DNA of 64,000 bases from Phanerochaete sordida. Lineage: Eukaryota > Basidiomycota > Agaricomycetes > Polyporales > Phanerochaetaceae. Numbering within the stretch: the stretch's first letter is position 1; each line of letters begins with the position of its first letter. Shown here one piece after another: positions 1 through 12,296 of the stretch. The stretch covers positions 62,001 through 126,000 of the forward strand of contig BPQB01000015.1 in NCBI GenBank assembly GCA_019973155.2. The letters are read 5' to 3'. The notes under the pieces were generated by a model. The model saw nothing but the letters and a program-made list of their open reading frames with translations. It did not search any database and was not told the DNA's origin. The position numbers and the translations under genes are program-made.

Positions 1-962
1 TCCGACAAGCTTTGGGATAGTTATCTGAATCTAGGAACAGCTACCGTGCCTCAGACAAGGCCAATGCTCCTGGTTTCTATCATCGTGATCTGTCAAGGGT
101 CCATGGGAGAATTTCCGGTGTAGCATCTCTTGGAAAGACTGGTTTTGCAGGAGCGTCGGGATATTGAACGATGGTCGCGTAGGTACAGACGGATTTCATG
201 TCTCCCAAACGTCGCCATGGTGCTGCGCCCAAGCATAGATTTCTCAGAAATCTCGCTGGAAGTATCCCTTGGTACGTATCTATCCAATATCCACACCTGT
301 AGCTTGCTCGCGTCAAAATTGGTGGAGATATGCAGGATACGTAAGGTTCTCACTCACGTACGAGAGTTCCGAGAAGCCCCTGCATCTGCACTTAGAATGA
401 GCTTACCTTCGCAAGCTGTGTGACTCGTGAGCTGTAGAACCTCAAACCGGTCTCGTCGGACCATGAGGTCGCCGTGAGCACAGCTACAAGGCTAGAAACA
501 AACTCTGATAACGTAAAGGGGCAATGCGGGGCTCTCACCAGTGCGAACTATCTCCATCCGAGGGTCGCGTTGTGACAACCGCGATCGATTCCTTGACGGA
601 AGCTAATATAGCACCAGTCAGCTGCTGTGCGAGCGGGCAGTGATATTACTAGCTAAGAACTTAATACCGAGCTGCAGCACTCACCAGAGATATACGATCT
701 GAGTCGCCTCTGAATGCTGGTTTACATGCTAAAGCGATAGTTCCTAGGAAGCTGAATGGCTCGGAGTACGACGTGGGAGGCGGATAGTAGTGAAATGTGG
801 ATAAGTAACCAGTGTGATACGGAAACTCTGGATCTGTCACATAGTAAGCACAGCCAAACAGAGGGACTTATAGCTCGATGGGCGGACTTTGCACATCCAA
901 ATCTTCCCGTAGTGCGTAAAGCCCCATCTCTCTTCTCTCACAGCACATTCTGCAACTCCAGT
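1..962. other. Intergenic, no supported gene
   Basis: Only short overlapping ORFs on both strands are present, none with a recognisable domain or consistent splice sites. The last 200 bases are the presumed leader and promoter of the first kinase gene. No clear TATA box is seen there. Confidence 0.5.
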
Positions 963-2498
963 ATGTCAGCGCCGCAAACGTGGTTCTCTTCAGCGTACGG
1001 GTTTTTCTTGAAGCTCGTCAGCAGCGTCTACGGAAGTTCAACCTCCGCTAGCGCCAATAGAGCGATGGCGAGTCCCACCCCCGAGCGCGAACTCACAGAT
1101 TTTTACGACGCACGTCCTGGTGAGGTCTTAAACGGGACCTACAAGCTGCTCGTCACTCTGGGTGGCGGAATATACTCGAAGACCTGGCTAGCCAAGTCGG
1201 ATTCCAGGTTAGTGTGCAGCTCGCTTGAACGCGAAAACTCGGAAGTTTACATGATAGGAAGAAAGAGGGAAGACCACAGCGTACCATGCTATTAAGATTC
1301 TCTCCAGAGATGCTACCATCGAAGTTCGCGAGGGTATTATGCTCGAGGTCGACGTGATGAAGAACCTTCGCGATCTCGGTGGCCATCCGCGCCTCCCGAC
1401 TCTCTTCGAGGACTTTTCTATCCTCCACGGCTCTCACATCTGTCTGGCCATGAACGTCCTTGGCTCCGACGTCGGCTCTTTCCGCCGCTCGGCTCCCAAC
1501 AAAGCGCTGCCGCTCCACGTTGTGCGCGTCATCATGTTGCAGGTCATCGACGCTGTCGCGCACCTCCACAAGCACGGCATCGTGCACACAGGTTGGTCTT
1601 CCCAAACTGCAGGTCATAATGTAAGCTGATTAAGACAGTGAAGATATCAAACCTGACAATATCCTGTTCCATACGAACATGGGTGCACAGGAGATCGACA
1701 ATTGGCTTGCCAATGTTGGCGACAGAACAGAGCCTACTCCTCTGCCCCATGACTGGGCCACATTCTGTGACCCCGAGGAGGCCATGCAGATGAGAGTCTC
1801 TCTCGTAGATCTGGGGCAATGTCAGTGACATTGCCTATCAACCCCGGATAGACATGCTCATGTTCGTTAGGCCAATGGGCGAATAGAACGCCGACGGTGT
1901 CCCAGTTCAGCGCATTCTCTCTCAGAGCCCCAGAGGTCATTCTGAAGACCGACTTCGGGCCGGGCATAGATATTTGGGCCATCGGATGCATTGTATGCGG
2001 CAGCTACTTGGTTGTTCTCCGTGCACAGCTGACGGGATGTCTCGGGGCTGTTGTCAGATCTTTGAGATGCTCGTCGGGCGCTGGTTGTTCCACCCTGTCG
2101 ACGGCGAGGATGATTGGAGTATTGAAGACGATCACCTCGCCAAGATGATGGAACTAACTGGCGAGGCGTTTGACGAGACCATCCTTGCCCGATCTCCCCT
2201 TCGCGACCAGTACTTTGACGAGAGCGGTACGCATGATATACTGTCTCATGTCATGCTTTGACTCAAGGTTGATGCAGGGAGCCTCCTCAGAGTTGACGAG
2301 CTCTACCCTATTTCGGTCGAGGACGCCATGGCTAACTACAGGATTATGGAAACGGGCGATATCAAACCTGCGGCCGATGTCATCCGCCGCTGCTGCCACC
2401 TCGATCCCAAGAACCGGGCGACCGCTGAAGACCTTTGTAAGGACTCGTGGTTCGATTCTGTTGCGCCCGTTCTCGACTGGTCAGCCTCAGCACCGTGA
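963..2498 (+). CDS. SRPK-like Ser/Thr protein kinase, copy 1 (6 exons)
   Basis: This predicted 419-aa kinase has exons 963-1207, 1266-1591, 1644-1820, 1871-1992, 2058-2226 and 2278-2498, and all junctions keep frame. The glycine loop LGGGIYSKTW, the ATP-site lysine in YHAIKIL, the catalytic loop HTDIKPDN, DLGQ in place of DFG, and LRAPE are all present. The segment IDIWAIGCI...VGRWLFHP...GEDDW...EDDHLAKMMEL is diagnostic of the SRPK family, which phosphorylates SR/RS-rich proteins. The spacer between HTDIKPDN and DLGQ is only about 50 residues, far shorter than in classical SRPKs. The start was chosen because the paralogues begin at the same distance from the kinase domain. An in-frame upstream ATG at 756 is less likely. 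The N-terminus is rich in aromatic and hydrophobic residues. Its closest relative here is copy 2. The substrate is unknown. Confidence 0.88.
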
Positions 2499-3849
2499 GT
2501 ATCAAGGTCATCGGATCCATCTACAACTTCCCCCATTTTCTCTGGCTTTTTCTACCGCATCGGCTCGCGAGAAAGGTCAGAGCTGCGCAAGGTGTTTGGG
2601 CCGCATCATATTCATCTCCTGCTCGCACCTCCATACTACTTCACCCCGAAACAAGCCGCCGATTCCTGGTCGGATGCTTCTATCGCTTATACCTGCGAGG
2701 AGCATCTGAGGTTTTATCGCTCGCAGCTTCAGATATGCCCAGAGCTTCAAGGTCCGAGTTTACACTCTGAGCTTCTAAGCTATGTCCTCTACGTTGTCCT
2801 ATCTAGCTGATTTCTGGTCGCTTTCTATCGCCTGCGCGTCGTATACCCTTCCACTATTATCCTCCGATCACTCGCCATATTCCCTTCTATGCCCCTGTAC
2901 CACTTTCGTCTTCCGCCCCGGATACCCCTTAAAATTATATACATGTCACTCCACTTGCTTCTGGATATCGTCTTCCGTTCTCATGTATGATCTGTAGTAC
3001 AATTTTTGCCTGCGAAATGGGTAGCTAACTAGCCGGGTGTCGGCCTGCGAATAATATACTGATCTTGTGCGTGTTTGGTCAACGGCTGTTCTATTCATTT
3101 GGACTCTCCGTGCGCTCATCGCTTCAATTCGGTGACCATGCTTGAACTGGGATTCGAAGAGGAGATGCTGGCGCGCTCGGCCCTCCACCCTGAATATTGT
3201 GACAGTCGAGGTTCGTTCGAGCTGTGATTTCCGTTTGACACTAGCCCCCGTCTATGCATAAAAGCTTCACCGAGTGAACGAGCCATATCAGACTGCCATC
3301 GAGGATGCGATGACCGTCTACGAGATTTTAGAAAGTGGTGGTATCTTCTCCGGCTGCATCCTTCGTCCGCGATTGCTGCAGTCTTGACGCCGGAAAATGC
3401 TCTACGACTTCCCAGCTCTGCAAGTGTCTCTGGTGTGGTCCAAATACTAACGGAGTTATGTGGTAGCTATGTAATCCTAAGCTCCCCTTGGCTCGCGCCC
3501 AGCGAAGGCGCCATTCCTCTGCGCTTTGGTCGCATCCACAGCGACAGTCGTATTCTCATCAATCGTTTTCTACATCGTCACCTGTGGTGTACATTTGGTA
3601 TACAACGATAGGCAATTACATAACTTAAGATAACTCCGCAGACATCCGTTCATTGACTCGAACGTTCCGCACCGAAGCCACGGTACCAGCCGGTCAAACA
3701 ATGGGAAAGAATAGCCAATCATCGCAAAGCTTTCATGAAAAAGACCACCGCAGTCTATCAGTCCCCCCTTGCAACTCTTCTGATCACCAGTCTAGTACCA
3801 CGATCCACAGCCCCGGTCTGCGGCTGTGCGCACCAAGAGACAGGCGCCT
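2499..3849. other. Intergenic spacer
   Basis: This spacer follows kinase copy 1. The first 300 bases are pyrimidine-rich with short ORFs and probably include the 3' UTR. No domain, tRNA or repeat was recognised in the rest. Confidence 0.4.
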
Positions 3850-4430
3850 CTACTCGCTCGCGCCAGGCTTGCCACCGTCGCGATACACGGGCCGCTCGCG
3901 CCCATTGGCAGCCGCGAACGGCACGCTTGCGTGCTCCGGATCGCCGTCCTCGTCCGCGCCGTGCGGCGCCCGCCTGGCCCCCGCGGGCGCGGGCACGGGC
4001 ACGGGCACCGGAGGGATCGGCGGGGGGATTGGCAGCGGCGCCAGCGGGTCGGCATCGACGTAGTCCGCGCTGATGTGCTCGGGCTCGGGATCGTGGTTCG
4101 GGTGGGCGGGGCGGCGCGTCGTGCGCAGCGCCGCAGTCGGCGCGGACGTGCAGAGCTCGGCGGCAAGAGGAGGTCTGAAGGTCTTGCTGGTTAGTTCTGC
4201 GACGCGACGGAGAGACTATGACGCGCACCCGTTGCTCGACGACGCGGGCGCGGTATCAGAAGCAGGTTGGTCACTGGCCGTCGTTTCCATTGCAGATGAC
4301 AGAGCCGGCGTCGTAACGGAGGGCGTGATAGACGTAGTTGGGACGCTGCTGATTGGGTGGTGGGTGGGTGACTTCGTACAGAAGAGCAGCACCTACGACC
4401 TGAATATGCAAAGCTAGGCCAAGATATTTG
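3850..4430 (-). pseudogene. Relic of a repeated minus-strand gene family, copy A
   Basis: Reading leftwards, one frame gives a Ser/Thr/Ala-rich stretch (around TTASDQPASDTAPASS). A second frame gives a segment with LRTTRRPAHP, then a Pro/Val-rich run, then VPFAANGRERPVYRDGG and a stop at 3850. Copies B and C carry the matching blocks LPTTRRAAHP and PLVAADPQR just before their stops. The copy B and C start codon is AAC here, and no splice choice joins the blocks cleanly, so I call it a degenerate copy. Function is unknown. The composition suggests a disordered protein. It could instead be a real gene whose introns I misjudged. Confidence 0.35.
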
Positions 4431-5199
4431 CAGGCTGTCAGTTTGTTGAAGACAGTGTCGTTCGAGGGTCGATGGGTGTATGGCCGCCGTCGTAGCACGG
4501 CACTCATATATATCCTGCTTCAAAAACTGCGCTTCATTTATCCATACCGCCACACCAAGTCACCAGAAGCCTTCTGATAACTGAGCGTCGTGAACAAGCT
4601 TCGCCGCGCCCGCGAAGACAGCAGCTGTCCGGGGCTAAGCAGCCCCACCTGCCTTCCCCGACACAAAAGCGCATTACAGCGCCCCATCTGCCAAGTACCA
4701 CTCGTCAGATGCTGATGTGTGGCATTGCAGCCACTCTAACTAGAGCCTCACGCACCATGCACAACACATATCATTTCATCTTGCCGTTACGCATCCGCAT
4801 GTGCGTCCTCGTGGCGGTGGTCAGGATGTAAGCCACGATCGGCCGCTGCGGGCGGCCGGCGCTCGCTCTCAGCTTTCGTGTCGGATGAAGGAGACTTGGG
4901 AGCATTCCTGCGCGTTGCTAAGTCGGCGGCGGAGGAAGACGAACAAAAAGAAGAAGCGTCCGACCGGCGGGGGCCGCGAACATTTCCAGCAATCGGGAGC
5001 TGTCGGAGGTCCGCGGTCGCGCTGAGAGCGATGCAGGAAGGTAGAAGGTACGTCGCGTACCAGGATAGCATCCAATCGTAGTGAAGCCCAAGCTTCAAGG
5101 GCCACACATTCGGGCATCTGCATGTACATTCCGAGGATATACCAGCACTTTCTTGGCGCGTATTTCCAAACAAACGCGTCAGGGCTGTCCGGCAGACAG
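4431..5199. other. Spacer with unassigned minus-strand ORF
   Basis: A 229-codon open frame runs leftwards from 5476 to 4787. It has no motif I can name and a low-complexity Ser/Arg/Pro end, so it may be chance. A TATATATA-like run lies at about 4508. Confidence 0.25.
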
Positions 5200-5480
5200 T
5201 TAGGACATCGTAGCACGCGAGAAGTATACGGTCGCGATCTGCAGCAAGCATATAGGTTTCTGACGACCGCACCGTGTTGGTCGTAGATCTCTCATGCAGG
5301 GGAATGGACGTACAGACTGAGGTAAGCTTGCGACCGAGCCTTCTACAGATTGACCGTTGCTCACACATCGCTGGATTGGCGCGTGAGTTATGATGTCTCG
5401 GATTTGCTGTGAAATCCGATAAACAAGGACAGAATATGTCATATATGTCAGATCTCCTAGGAGCCAACAGTATCAAAGGA
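5200..5480 (-). repeat. Diverged tandem repeat unit, left copy
   Basis: On the minus strand this matches 6110-6390. Both units begin CTAGGAG, continue with a TGACATAT...TCCTTGTT...GGATTT core, and later share a GTACGTCC block. In one frame both read as MTYSVLVYRI-like versus VTYPFLVCWI-like hydrophobic peptides, which suggests relics of one exon of a membrane protein. The identity is too low to name a family. Confidence 0.4.
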
Positions 5481-6040
5481 CAGGATTACGCACTTTGCTA
5501 CCTGCTCCAACCCGTTGTGTGGCAATAGGTATGAGCTGTCCGCTCGTGGTAAGGATAATACAGATGCTGCGCTCGCCCAGCTGTTGAACGGGATGCGGCT
5601 GCTACTGTCCTCGGGCGCTCGGAGAGCGGTGCTCTTCCTCGGGCGCGGGAGTCGCTGGGAGATCGAGGTGTCCACGTGGCTTCCCTGGCATCTCAATGGA
5701 ACGACTCTTTGACGTTGGGCGGAATAGGCCATTGGTCCCAGCGTGGGGGTCTGGGTAGAGGATAATCTCAAGCTAGCATGGAAACAGCACACACTGCAGA
5801 TTACTCGGTACAGCGCGCTCACGTTGAGAAGCCGGTGGCGGATGCTGTACTCTTGCGCGTGCCGAGGTGCATCGGTGACTACGCTTGCCGGTGCTAAGTG
5901 CGAATTTTCTACGCTGGCAGCACATCCGTTTTGACTATCAGAGACTCGACGTACCTTCTCGCATGAAGGGCTGTACCAGCAGCTATCGGCATTGCCAATT
6001 CGATATGCTGTGAATTACGGTGAGCAGCTACTAGTGATTC

Positions 6041-6390
6041 CTATGAGGATAGCCCTTTGATTATCCGACTTGCCTTGTCGACCGCATTTCCTGCACTCCC
6101 GAACGGACGTTCAGGAACGTCGCGATTCGCAACGCGCGCATGTGGAGAACAAAGGCTTTGGAGACCATGCCACGCTGTCTGAAGATCTGTCTTGAAGGCA
6201 AACGGACGTACGAACCACGATACAAGCTGAGGCGAGCTTCCGTCCGGACAATCGACGGAGCGCTCGTTGGTCATCCAATCTAGCGCGCAGAGTACTGCGA
6301 TCTCGGCCGATGCAAGGAGTTGCAGTAAAATCCAACAAACAAGGAAAGGATATGTCACATCAGTTCTCCTAGGAGCCAAGCAATGTCAAA
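6041..6390 (-). repeat. Diverged tandem repeat unit, right copy
   Basis: This is the partner of the unit at 5200-5480, in the same orientation and about 0.9 kb away. The minus strand keeps a 112-codon open frame with a hydrophobic start (TYPFLVCWILLQLL). No complete gene can be built from it. Confidence 0.4.
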
Positions 6391-7587
6391 CATAAAAGAT
6401 CTGCGCACCTCGCCAGGCGTCCCAGGGTGATGCCCATCACGGAGGGGCTGCGCCTTCGTGACGTGGTGCGCGAATGTACTGTGCTTGCTCAACTGCCGCG
6501 TGGAATGATGAGGCTGCTCCGATCCGCTGTTGTCTCGGAAGCCTAATCGAGGCCGTCTAGAGCGGGGCATACGTATTCGAGAGTGGAATGTTTTCTCTGA
6601 ACAAAAGATGAGACTAATCCTTGGGGCAAGGAATACAATTCTGGGGAGGGACAAACTGAGGCCATCGGCGGGAGGAAATGCATGGAGTACTTACTGACGC
6701 TTCGCTATCCGGAACAGAGCGATTGCGGTGAGAGGCCGATGCCGGAATGCGCGTCCCGACGTTTATCGGTGCTCACTTGACAAGCCAACTACGAATTTTC
6801 TGCGCAGCCAGAGGTTGACCGAAGGGTGTAGACGCTTCCCATAGGCGTGCAATGAACAAGGCTGCCGGATATAGCACCAGAGCTTTATCTCCTGGTGGTA
6901 AATATAAATACAAGGTTATTTGTGGAGCCAAGGTTTACCTACCTCATCGTGGGGACAAGCAGCAGCCTGCATCTCCGCCTGGCGCTGTGGAACAAAGCGA
7001 GCAGCTCATGCTGGTTTTCTATGAGTATAGCATTTTGATTATCCGATTAAACCCTTCACACACCTTGTGGAAGAGAGGACAAGAGGTCCCTCCTGTCGCA
7101 GTGTCCTAGGAAATCCTCCTGGCTGACGGATGTCTGGGACAGACATGTTCTGAGTCAGCAGTTGTTACCGCAACCCGCTTTGTCGACCACAGCCATCTTC
7201 CACAGCGCATTCTGACAAAATGCGAGACTGATGCGTACGCGAGTCACAGGTATTCGAGCGTAGTGATGTGAACGTCCAGGTTGCGTCTAAGCCGCTATCC
7301 TGTACGGGCTTGGGCTGCACTTGGAGCTTGCAGACAACTGAACCGCCGTATCAGTTCACCGAGCCAGATAGATGTTGGCGCAGAAGTCATGAACGCAAGC
7401 CTTTTTGCGCATAGTATCTCGCGTCACCCTTCCCAATATACCTGAAAAAGGTATTTCCATCCCAGGTCTTGGGTCGACCACAGCCACGAGCTCCAAGCCA
7501 GCGGTTCCGGCGCTACCAGCAGTCACTTACTCACAGTCGTCCCCAGACCAGTGATGCCTCTCCTTTCCCGACTCCGTCGTCCTGTTC
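6391..7587. other. Intergenic spacer upstream of kinase copy 2
   Basis: No gene is supported. Short ORFs exist on both strands without motifs. The final 100 bases are the likely promoter and leader of kinase copy 2. Confidence 0.4.
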
Positions 7588-9081
7588 ATGCTCGGTCTCC
7601 TAGCCTGGTTCTCCCCTGCGTCATGGCTTCGCGCAGCTCCTGCACCTCTTGAGCGTGCTCCGTCGCCTGCACTCCCAATGCGCGTCGAAGATGGACCAGA
7701 CTTCTACCCTGGAGCTCGAGGCGATGTGCTCGACGGGCGATACGAGCTTTGCCACCAGCTTGGGCATGGGGTGTATTCGACGACGTGGCTAGCCAAGAGA
7801 CGCGGGAGGTGCGGAGCTCGCTGCCTTTCGCTCAGACTATTACTAACGGCAGCAGTACACAGCAGGCGTCAGGCAGCACCACGCAGTATGTCGCCCTCAA
7901 GCTGCTCTCGCGGGACGCTACGAACGACGTGCGCGGGCGCATCATGCTCGAGGTCGACGCCATGAAGCGGCTGCGCGAACGCGGCCCACACGCGGGTCTC
8001 CCGGTTCTCTACGAAGATTTTGCCTTCGACCAGTCCGCACACATCTGTCTCGCGCTCAACTTCCTCGGCTCCGACGTGGGCTCCTTCCGCCGGTCCGTGA
8101 CGAACAAGGCGCTTGCACCCCACGTCGCGCGCACGATTATGCGCCAGGTCGTCGATGCGGTCGCGCACCTGCACGCGCAGGGCATGGTGCACACCGGTGC
8201 GTCCCGCTTTGCATTCTCTGAGCCGATTGGGCTGACGTGTCGCAGACATCAAGCCAGACAACATCCTGTTCCAGGTGGACCTGACAGACGAAGAGATCGC
8301 AGCGTGGGATGCCACAATCGAGGATCCCACGGCGGACAGCCCGTATCCGTGTCCGTACACGCCGGATTGCAGCCCAGAGGAGGCTGCGAAGATCAAAGTC
8401 GTACTCGTCGATTTGGGCCAATGTGAGTTGTTTCAGCACCTCTGCTGAGCGATGCGTACTGAGCCGCGCAGGCCAGTGGGCCGAGGGAAAGCCCACGGTC
8501 TCCCAATTTAGCGCGTTCTCGCTGCGCGCGCCAGAAATAATCCTAAAATCCGACTTTAGCCCCGCAATTGACATTTGGGCCATTGGTTGCATCGTACGTG
8601 GTGCAGCTGGCAGCTCAATTCTTTGCTCGTTGACGTATCTGTGATGGTATCCAGGTGTTCGAGATGCTCGTTGGCCGCTGGCTCTTCCATCCCGTCGACG
8701 GCGAAGATGACTGGAGCGTCGAAGATGACCACCTCGCGAAGATGATGGAACTCACCGGCGAGACCTTCTCCGCGGAAATACTCGCGCGCTCGCCCGTGCG
8801 CGATGAGTACTTTGATACCCAGGGTGCGCCGCCCTGCCTGCCGCCCCAAGGAATTTTTTAACGTGTTCTCCCCAATATCGATCGCAGGGAACCTGCTTCG
8901 CGTGGACGAGCTCTACTTCGTCAAGATTCAGGACGCAATGAGCAACTACAAGCTCCTTGATCAGGACGAAATCGCACTTGCTGCCGACCTCGTTTCCCGA
9001 TGCTGCCGCCTCGACCCCGCCGCCCGTCCTTCTGCCGCAGAGCTCGCACTTCACCCGTGGTTCAGCAAGACCGACCAGTAA
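7588..9081 (+). CDS. SRPK-like Ser/Thr protein kinase, copy 2 (6 exons)
   Basis: The exons are 7588-7808, 7877-8196 (an acceptor at 7856 also keeps frame), 8246-8422, 8472-8593, 8655-8823 and 8888-9081, giving about 400 aa. Exons 3, 4 and 5 are 177, 122 and 169 nt, identical to copy 1. The glycine loop LGHGVYSTTW, the lysine in YVALKLL, DLGQ, LRAPE and IDIWAIGCI are all present, and HTDIKPDN is formed across an intron. The tail contains VDGEDDWSVEDDHLAKMMEL, as in copy 1. All catalytic residues expected of an active kinase are kept. The N-terminus MLGLLAWFSPASWL is hydrophobic and unlike copy 1 in sequence. Recent duplication with copy 1 is inferred from shared features. Confidence 0.88.
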
Positions 9082-10036
9082 TACAGCAGATGGTTCTGTC
9101 ATTCTTTCCTTTGATTTGCAAAGCGCGTGGGAAGGGCATCCCTGTGTGCGCTCGCTGGTACAAGTTCGTCGGTCACTGCAGCTTAGCTGGGTGCCTTTTA
9201 TGCGTTCTGACTGTGAGTGAGCATCAGTTACGCTCTGAGCCTTCGGCACGCTTTTCCCGTCTGCAGTGATCTCTCCTTCTCTGTTGCAGTCTGTGTCCGG
9301 ACTTGAGCGTGGCTTTGAGTATTTATTGTTATATTTTGCAGCAGTTTCCCACCGTTCATGTCGCGTTCGGTGTTCCCCTCACTTTAAGTGAATCTTGGCC
9401 TCGAAACTCATCTCAGCCGCACTCCTTCATTGCAGCCATACTTTTTATCCTCCTTTGGCAGGAATAACGAGATTATACAAAGCCCAGCAGCCCTCGTTGC
9501 AGAGATTTGCCATGCTCGTCAATATAGCGATTTATCCCTTCACGTCAGCTGATGGTCTTACCTTGTTAGTTACTCTATTAGATTAGCTTACTTACCGCAT
9601 ACTCTCCCACGATCAGTTACTCCAGCTTACGTATAGCACCTGACCTTGCCTGCAATTTGAATAATCGTGCAGACTCAAGAGTTTCCTTGTCGCTCCTGCT
9701 AAATTTGGGCGGAGATCCTTCGTCAAATATCGTAAGAGAATCGGACTTTCGAACGAGTGAACCACATCCAATCTATCCATCTAGAGTAACTCGCGCGCAT
9801 TCATCACCGTTCGTACATGATCTCGATGTCCGTGTCCCCAAACCACAATAAAGTCCGCCCTGACCAACAGAGCCCCACAACTCACACCCTACCGTGCCGC
9901 CACCCCGCGCATCCGGGCTCACACGCATATTGCCTCATTCTCCAACCTCAGCCTCGTGCCCCGTGCCCCGAGCATCCTCCGCCAGGAGCCAGGGCCCCGC
10001 CCGCGCCCGGGCTCATCGTTCAGGCCTCCCGGCCGC
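9082..10036. other. Spacer, left part of a segmental duplication
   Basis: No gene is supported. From roughly 9.5 kb the sequence begins to match 18.55 kb onward: CCCACGATCAG, GAGATCCTT and the block AAAGTCCGCYCTGACCAACAGAGCCCCACA recur in the same order. It is therefore the left flank of the duplicated segment. Confidence 0.5.
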
Positions 10037-10504
10037 CTACGCGCCCTCGACGCTCAGAGCGCTGCGGTACAGCGGCGCGGTCCACGCGCGCTGCGGGTCG
10101 GCCGCGACGAGCGGCACGGTGGGGTGCTCTGCCGCGAGGCCCGCGTGCGGGTGCGCCGCGCGGCGCGTCGTCGGCAGCGCGTTGGCATGTGCGCCGTTGT
10201 TTGGCGTGGGCGGCGGCGGGCTGTCTCGCGTCAGCGCGGGTCGTGAGCAGGAACGATGGTGCGGCTCACGGTGCGGCGGGCGGTACGCCGTTCGGCAGCG
10301 GGGCGTTCGCGTTGGCGGAGACGTGCCCGGTGCTGGGGTGCGAGGAGCCGCATGCGCTTTGCATGCTGCTTGAGCCGGGAGTGTACCCGTCAGCAGTGAG
10401 CGACGGGGCCGCGATGCTGCTATGGATAGATGTCAGCGGTGATGAGCCGCCATCTGGGAGACTGAGGCGTACGAGATGGGGTTCAGAGGCGTGTACAGGC
10501 TCAT
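10037..10504 (-). pseudogene. Repeated minus-strand gene family, copy B
   Basis: This is the best preserved of the three copies. An ATG at 10504 opens MSLYTPLNPIS. A 53-nt GT-AG intron with a CTGAC branch-like site leads to SIAAPSLTADGYT...ACGSSHP...ANANAPLPNGVPPAAP. A second intron then leads toward LPTTRRAAHP...PLVAADPQRAW and a stop at 10037. The last junction misses frame by one base with any acceptor I can see, so it may be a pseudogene. A TATATATA run on the minus strand sits at about 10635-10642, some 130 bp upstream of the ATG. The predicted product is small and Pro/Ser/Ala-rich, of unknown function. Confidence 0.4.
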
Positions 10505-11666
10505 GGGTGGTTCGATGTCCAAACGTAGTTGTGTAGTGAATAAGACAGGTCGGCGAGAAGGCAGTGGAAAAGGTGGTGAGGGAGTCAGGGGGTGGAAGGT
10601 ATCTGTTCGGCTTGGAGTGTGGCTAGAGACTGGTATATATACACACGCGAGGACAGAAGCCAACGAGCCATAGCGCAGCATATTTTCGTCGTAGAACTTG
10701 CGGCACTTCTGATTGTTGAGCAGACTCGACAAAGGCCACAGCCGCACCGAGTACGGGAGCTGAGCGTATTCCAGTTGCGTCAGCAAAATTCCCATGCGTA
10801 GATCATTTCGAAACATCCGCGTACAACCTGTGGTCACCAGTGGCCTTGGCGTGGTGCGCTTGGCATGCTCAGATGTGTGTAGCCCGGACGTTCTTGCCCT
10901 GCTAAACTGTCAGCCGATATACGCCCACGAGCGTCCACAGACAATGTTGTCGAAAGGTAAACACATCACCACTTGAGCTAACCTCGAGGGCCGAGGCGAT
11001 GTCGAGCGGCACTGCCCAGGACCCTTTCCTACCCAGTAAGAGCAGCCGTGGCACGGCAGGGCACAGACAACATCAAAGCTGTGCCACAGTGCTGTGACGA
11101 AGGTGCGATGAGTCCACGCAGCCCGTGAAGCAGATGGCGATCTCAGGGATACTCACCGAGTGGAGCACTCGCTAGCCTGACCAATCGGGCCATGCGCGTG
11201 GTAGAATTTGAATCGCGCCCAGCTACGACGCCCATGGCATGTGAGCGGCAGGTAGAGTTCAATCATATCCGTATGCTGTCAGAGGAGGCGGGGAAGCCGC
11301 AAATATGCGTAGAAAGAATTTCTATGAAACGTAGAACGCTCGTGCGCGGAATCACCAGCACATAGTCAACGTACGCAGGCACTCACTGCTGCATCGAAAT
11401 AGATCGCGCGAGATCGGCAGTTATGACCGGATAGCAGACTGTTGCTGGGACGCCTGTGTTATTCCGCGAGGCGTTGTTTGGTTTGAGATGTACGAGTTCA
11501 ACGTTGGGCGTCCGCAGTTCGCCGACGCCCGCTCTTCTCAATTAGGAAGCTAAGGTATTCGAGCGGTCGCGGAGCACAGACAACAACGTGGCTCACAACG
11601 GCTGTTCAGCATTGAAATATTGATGCGTTTACTCGCGCAGACCATGCACGTGTCACAGGTAAGTAT
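10505..11666. other. Duplicated spacer
   Basis: No gene is supported. 10.68-10.8 kb resembles 19.63-19.71 kb in both strands (minus-strand peptides EYAQL...LLNNQKC). 10.98-11.05 kb resembles 19.91-19.98 kb (GAGGCGATGTCGA...CACTGCCC). This is the middle of the segmental duplication. Confidence 0.4.
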
Positions 11667-12296
11667 CTAGTCTTTTTTCGACCCCAAGAAACGAGCCCAG
11701 AAGTCCATGTAGACGTGCCTGCCCTTCGGGTCGACGCTGCGCGGGCCCTTGAACGACACCGTGGCGTGTTCTGGCTCTTCTTGGCTGGTTCCGCTTTCGT
11801 GAGAGATCTTTCTGGATATAATAGCTCCGTCGGTAAAACAATACTTGAGCGTTATCCGTGAATGTACTCACCGGACGTTGGCACGACGAGCGTCTGGGCA
11901 GTGCTGCTCTGTGTACTCCCTGACGTACTCTTCGTGTATCTCGGCAGCCTTTCCCTCAAGCTCGGGGAACTGCTCATCAATCGCCTTTAGCTGCTCTTTT
12001 GCTTGGTCACAAAAGTGCACCTTCATGGAGTGGGCGGGGCTGCGCACAAAAGCAGTCAGTGCGAGCGTGCTGTGCAAGGGGGTGAAGTACTCACGCCCTT
12101 TTCTTTGCAATCCCGGGCCTGAGCACCGAGGCGTAGAATGTATCAGAAGTCAATGATACCAGAATGCCCAAAATACGTACGTCTGAGTGTTTTTCGGCCC
12201 ATCGTTCCTCTGATCTTGACCTTGCTGCTCTCCCGGAGAGGGCTGGTTACACCTCCCGTCGGAATGCTCATTGCTATTGCTAGCTGACTTAGTCAT
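11667..12296 (-). CDS. Small hypothetical protein, 150 aa, 4 exons
   Basis: Transcription runs leftwards. The exons are 12296-12181, 12118-12095, 12039-11872 and 11811-11667, totalling 453 nt and closing in frame with GT-AG borders. The N-terminal third is polar and Asn/Gln/Ser-rich. The middle (HSMKVHFCDQAKEQLKAI...EIHEEYVREYTEQHC) is charged and probably helical. The end reads VSFKGPRSVDPKGRHVYMDF and then FLGSKKD. I recognise no family, signal peptide or membrane segment. A second copy at about 20587-21170 aligns to exons 3 and 4 but is frameshifted. Two of the introns are compact (55-62 nt). Confidence 0.6.

Noticed and set aside
4787..5476. Minus-strand frame of 229 codons
   Set aside because: Part of it overlaps the diverged tandem unit, but the partner unit does not keep the same frame, so a coding role could not be supported.
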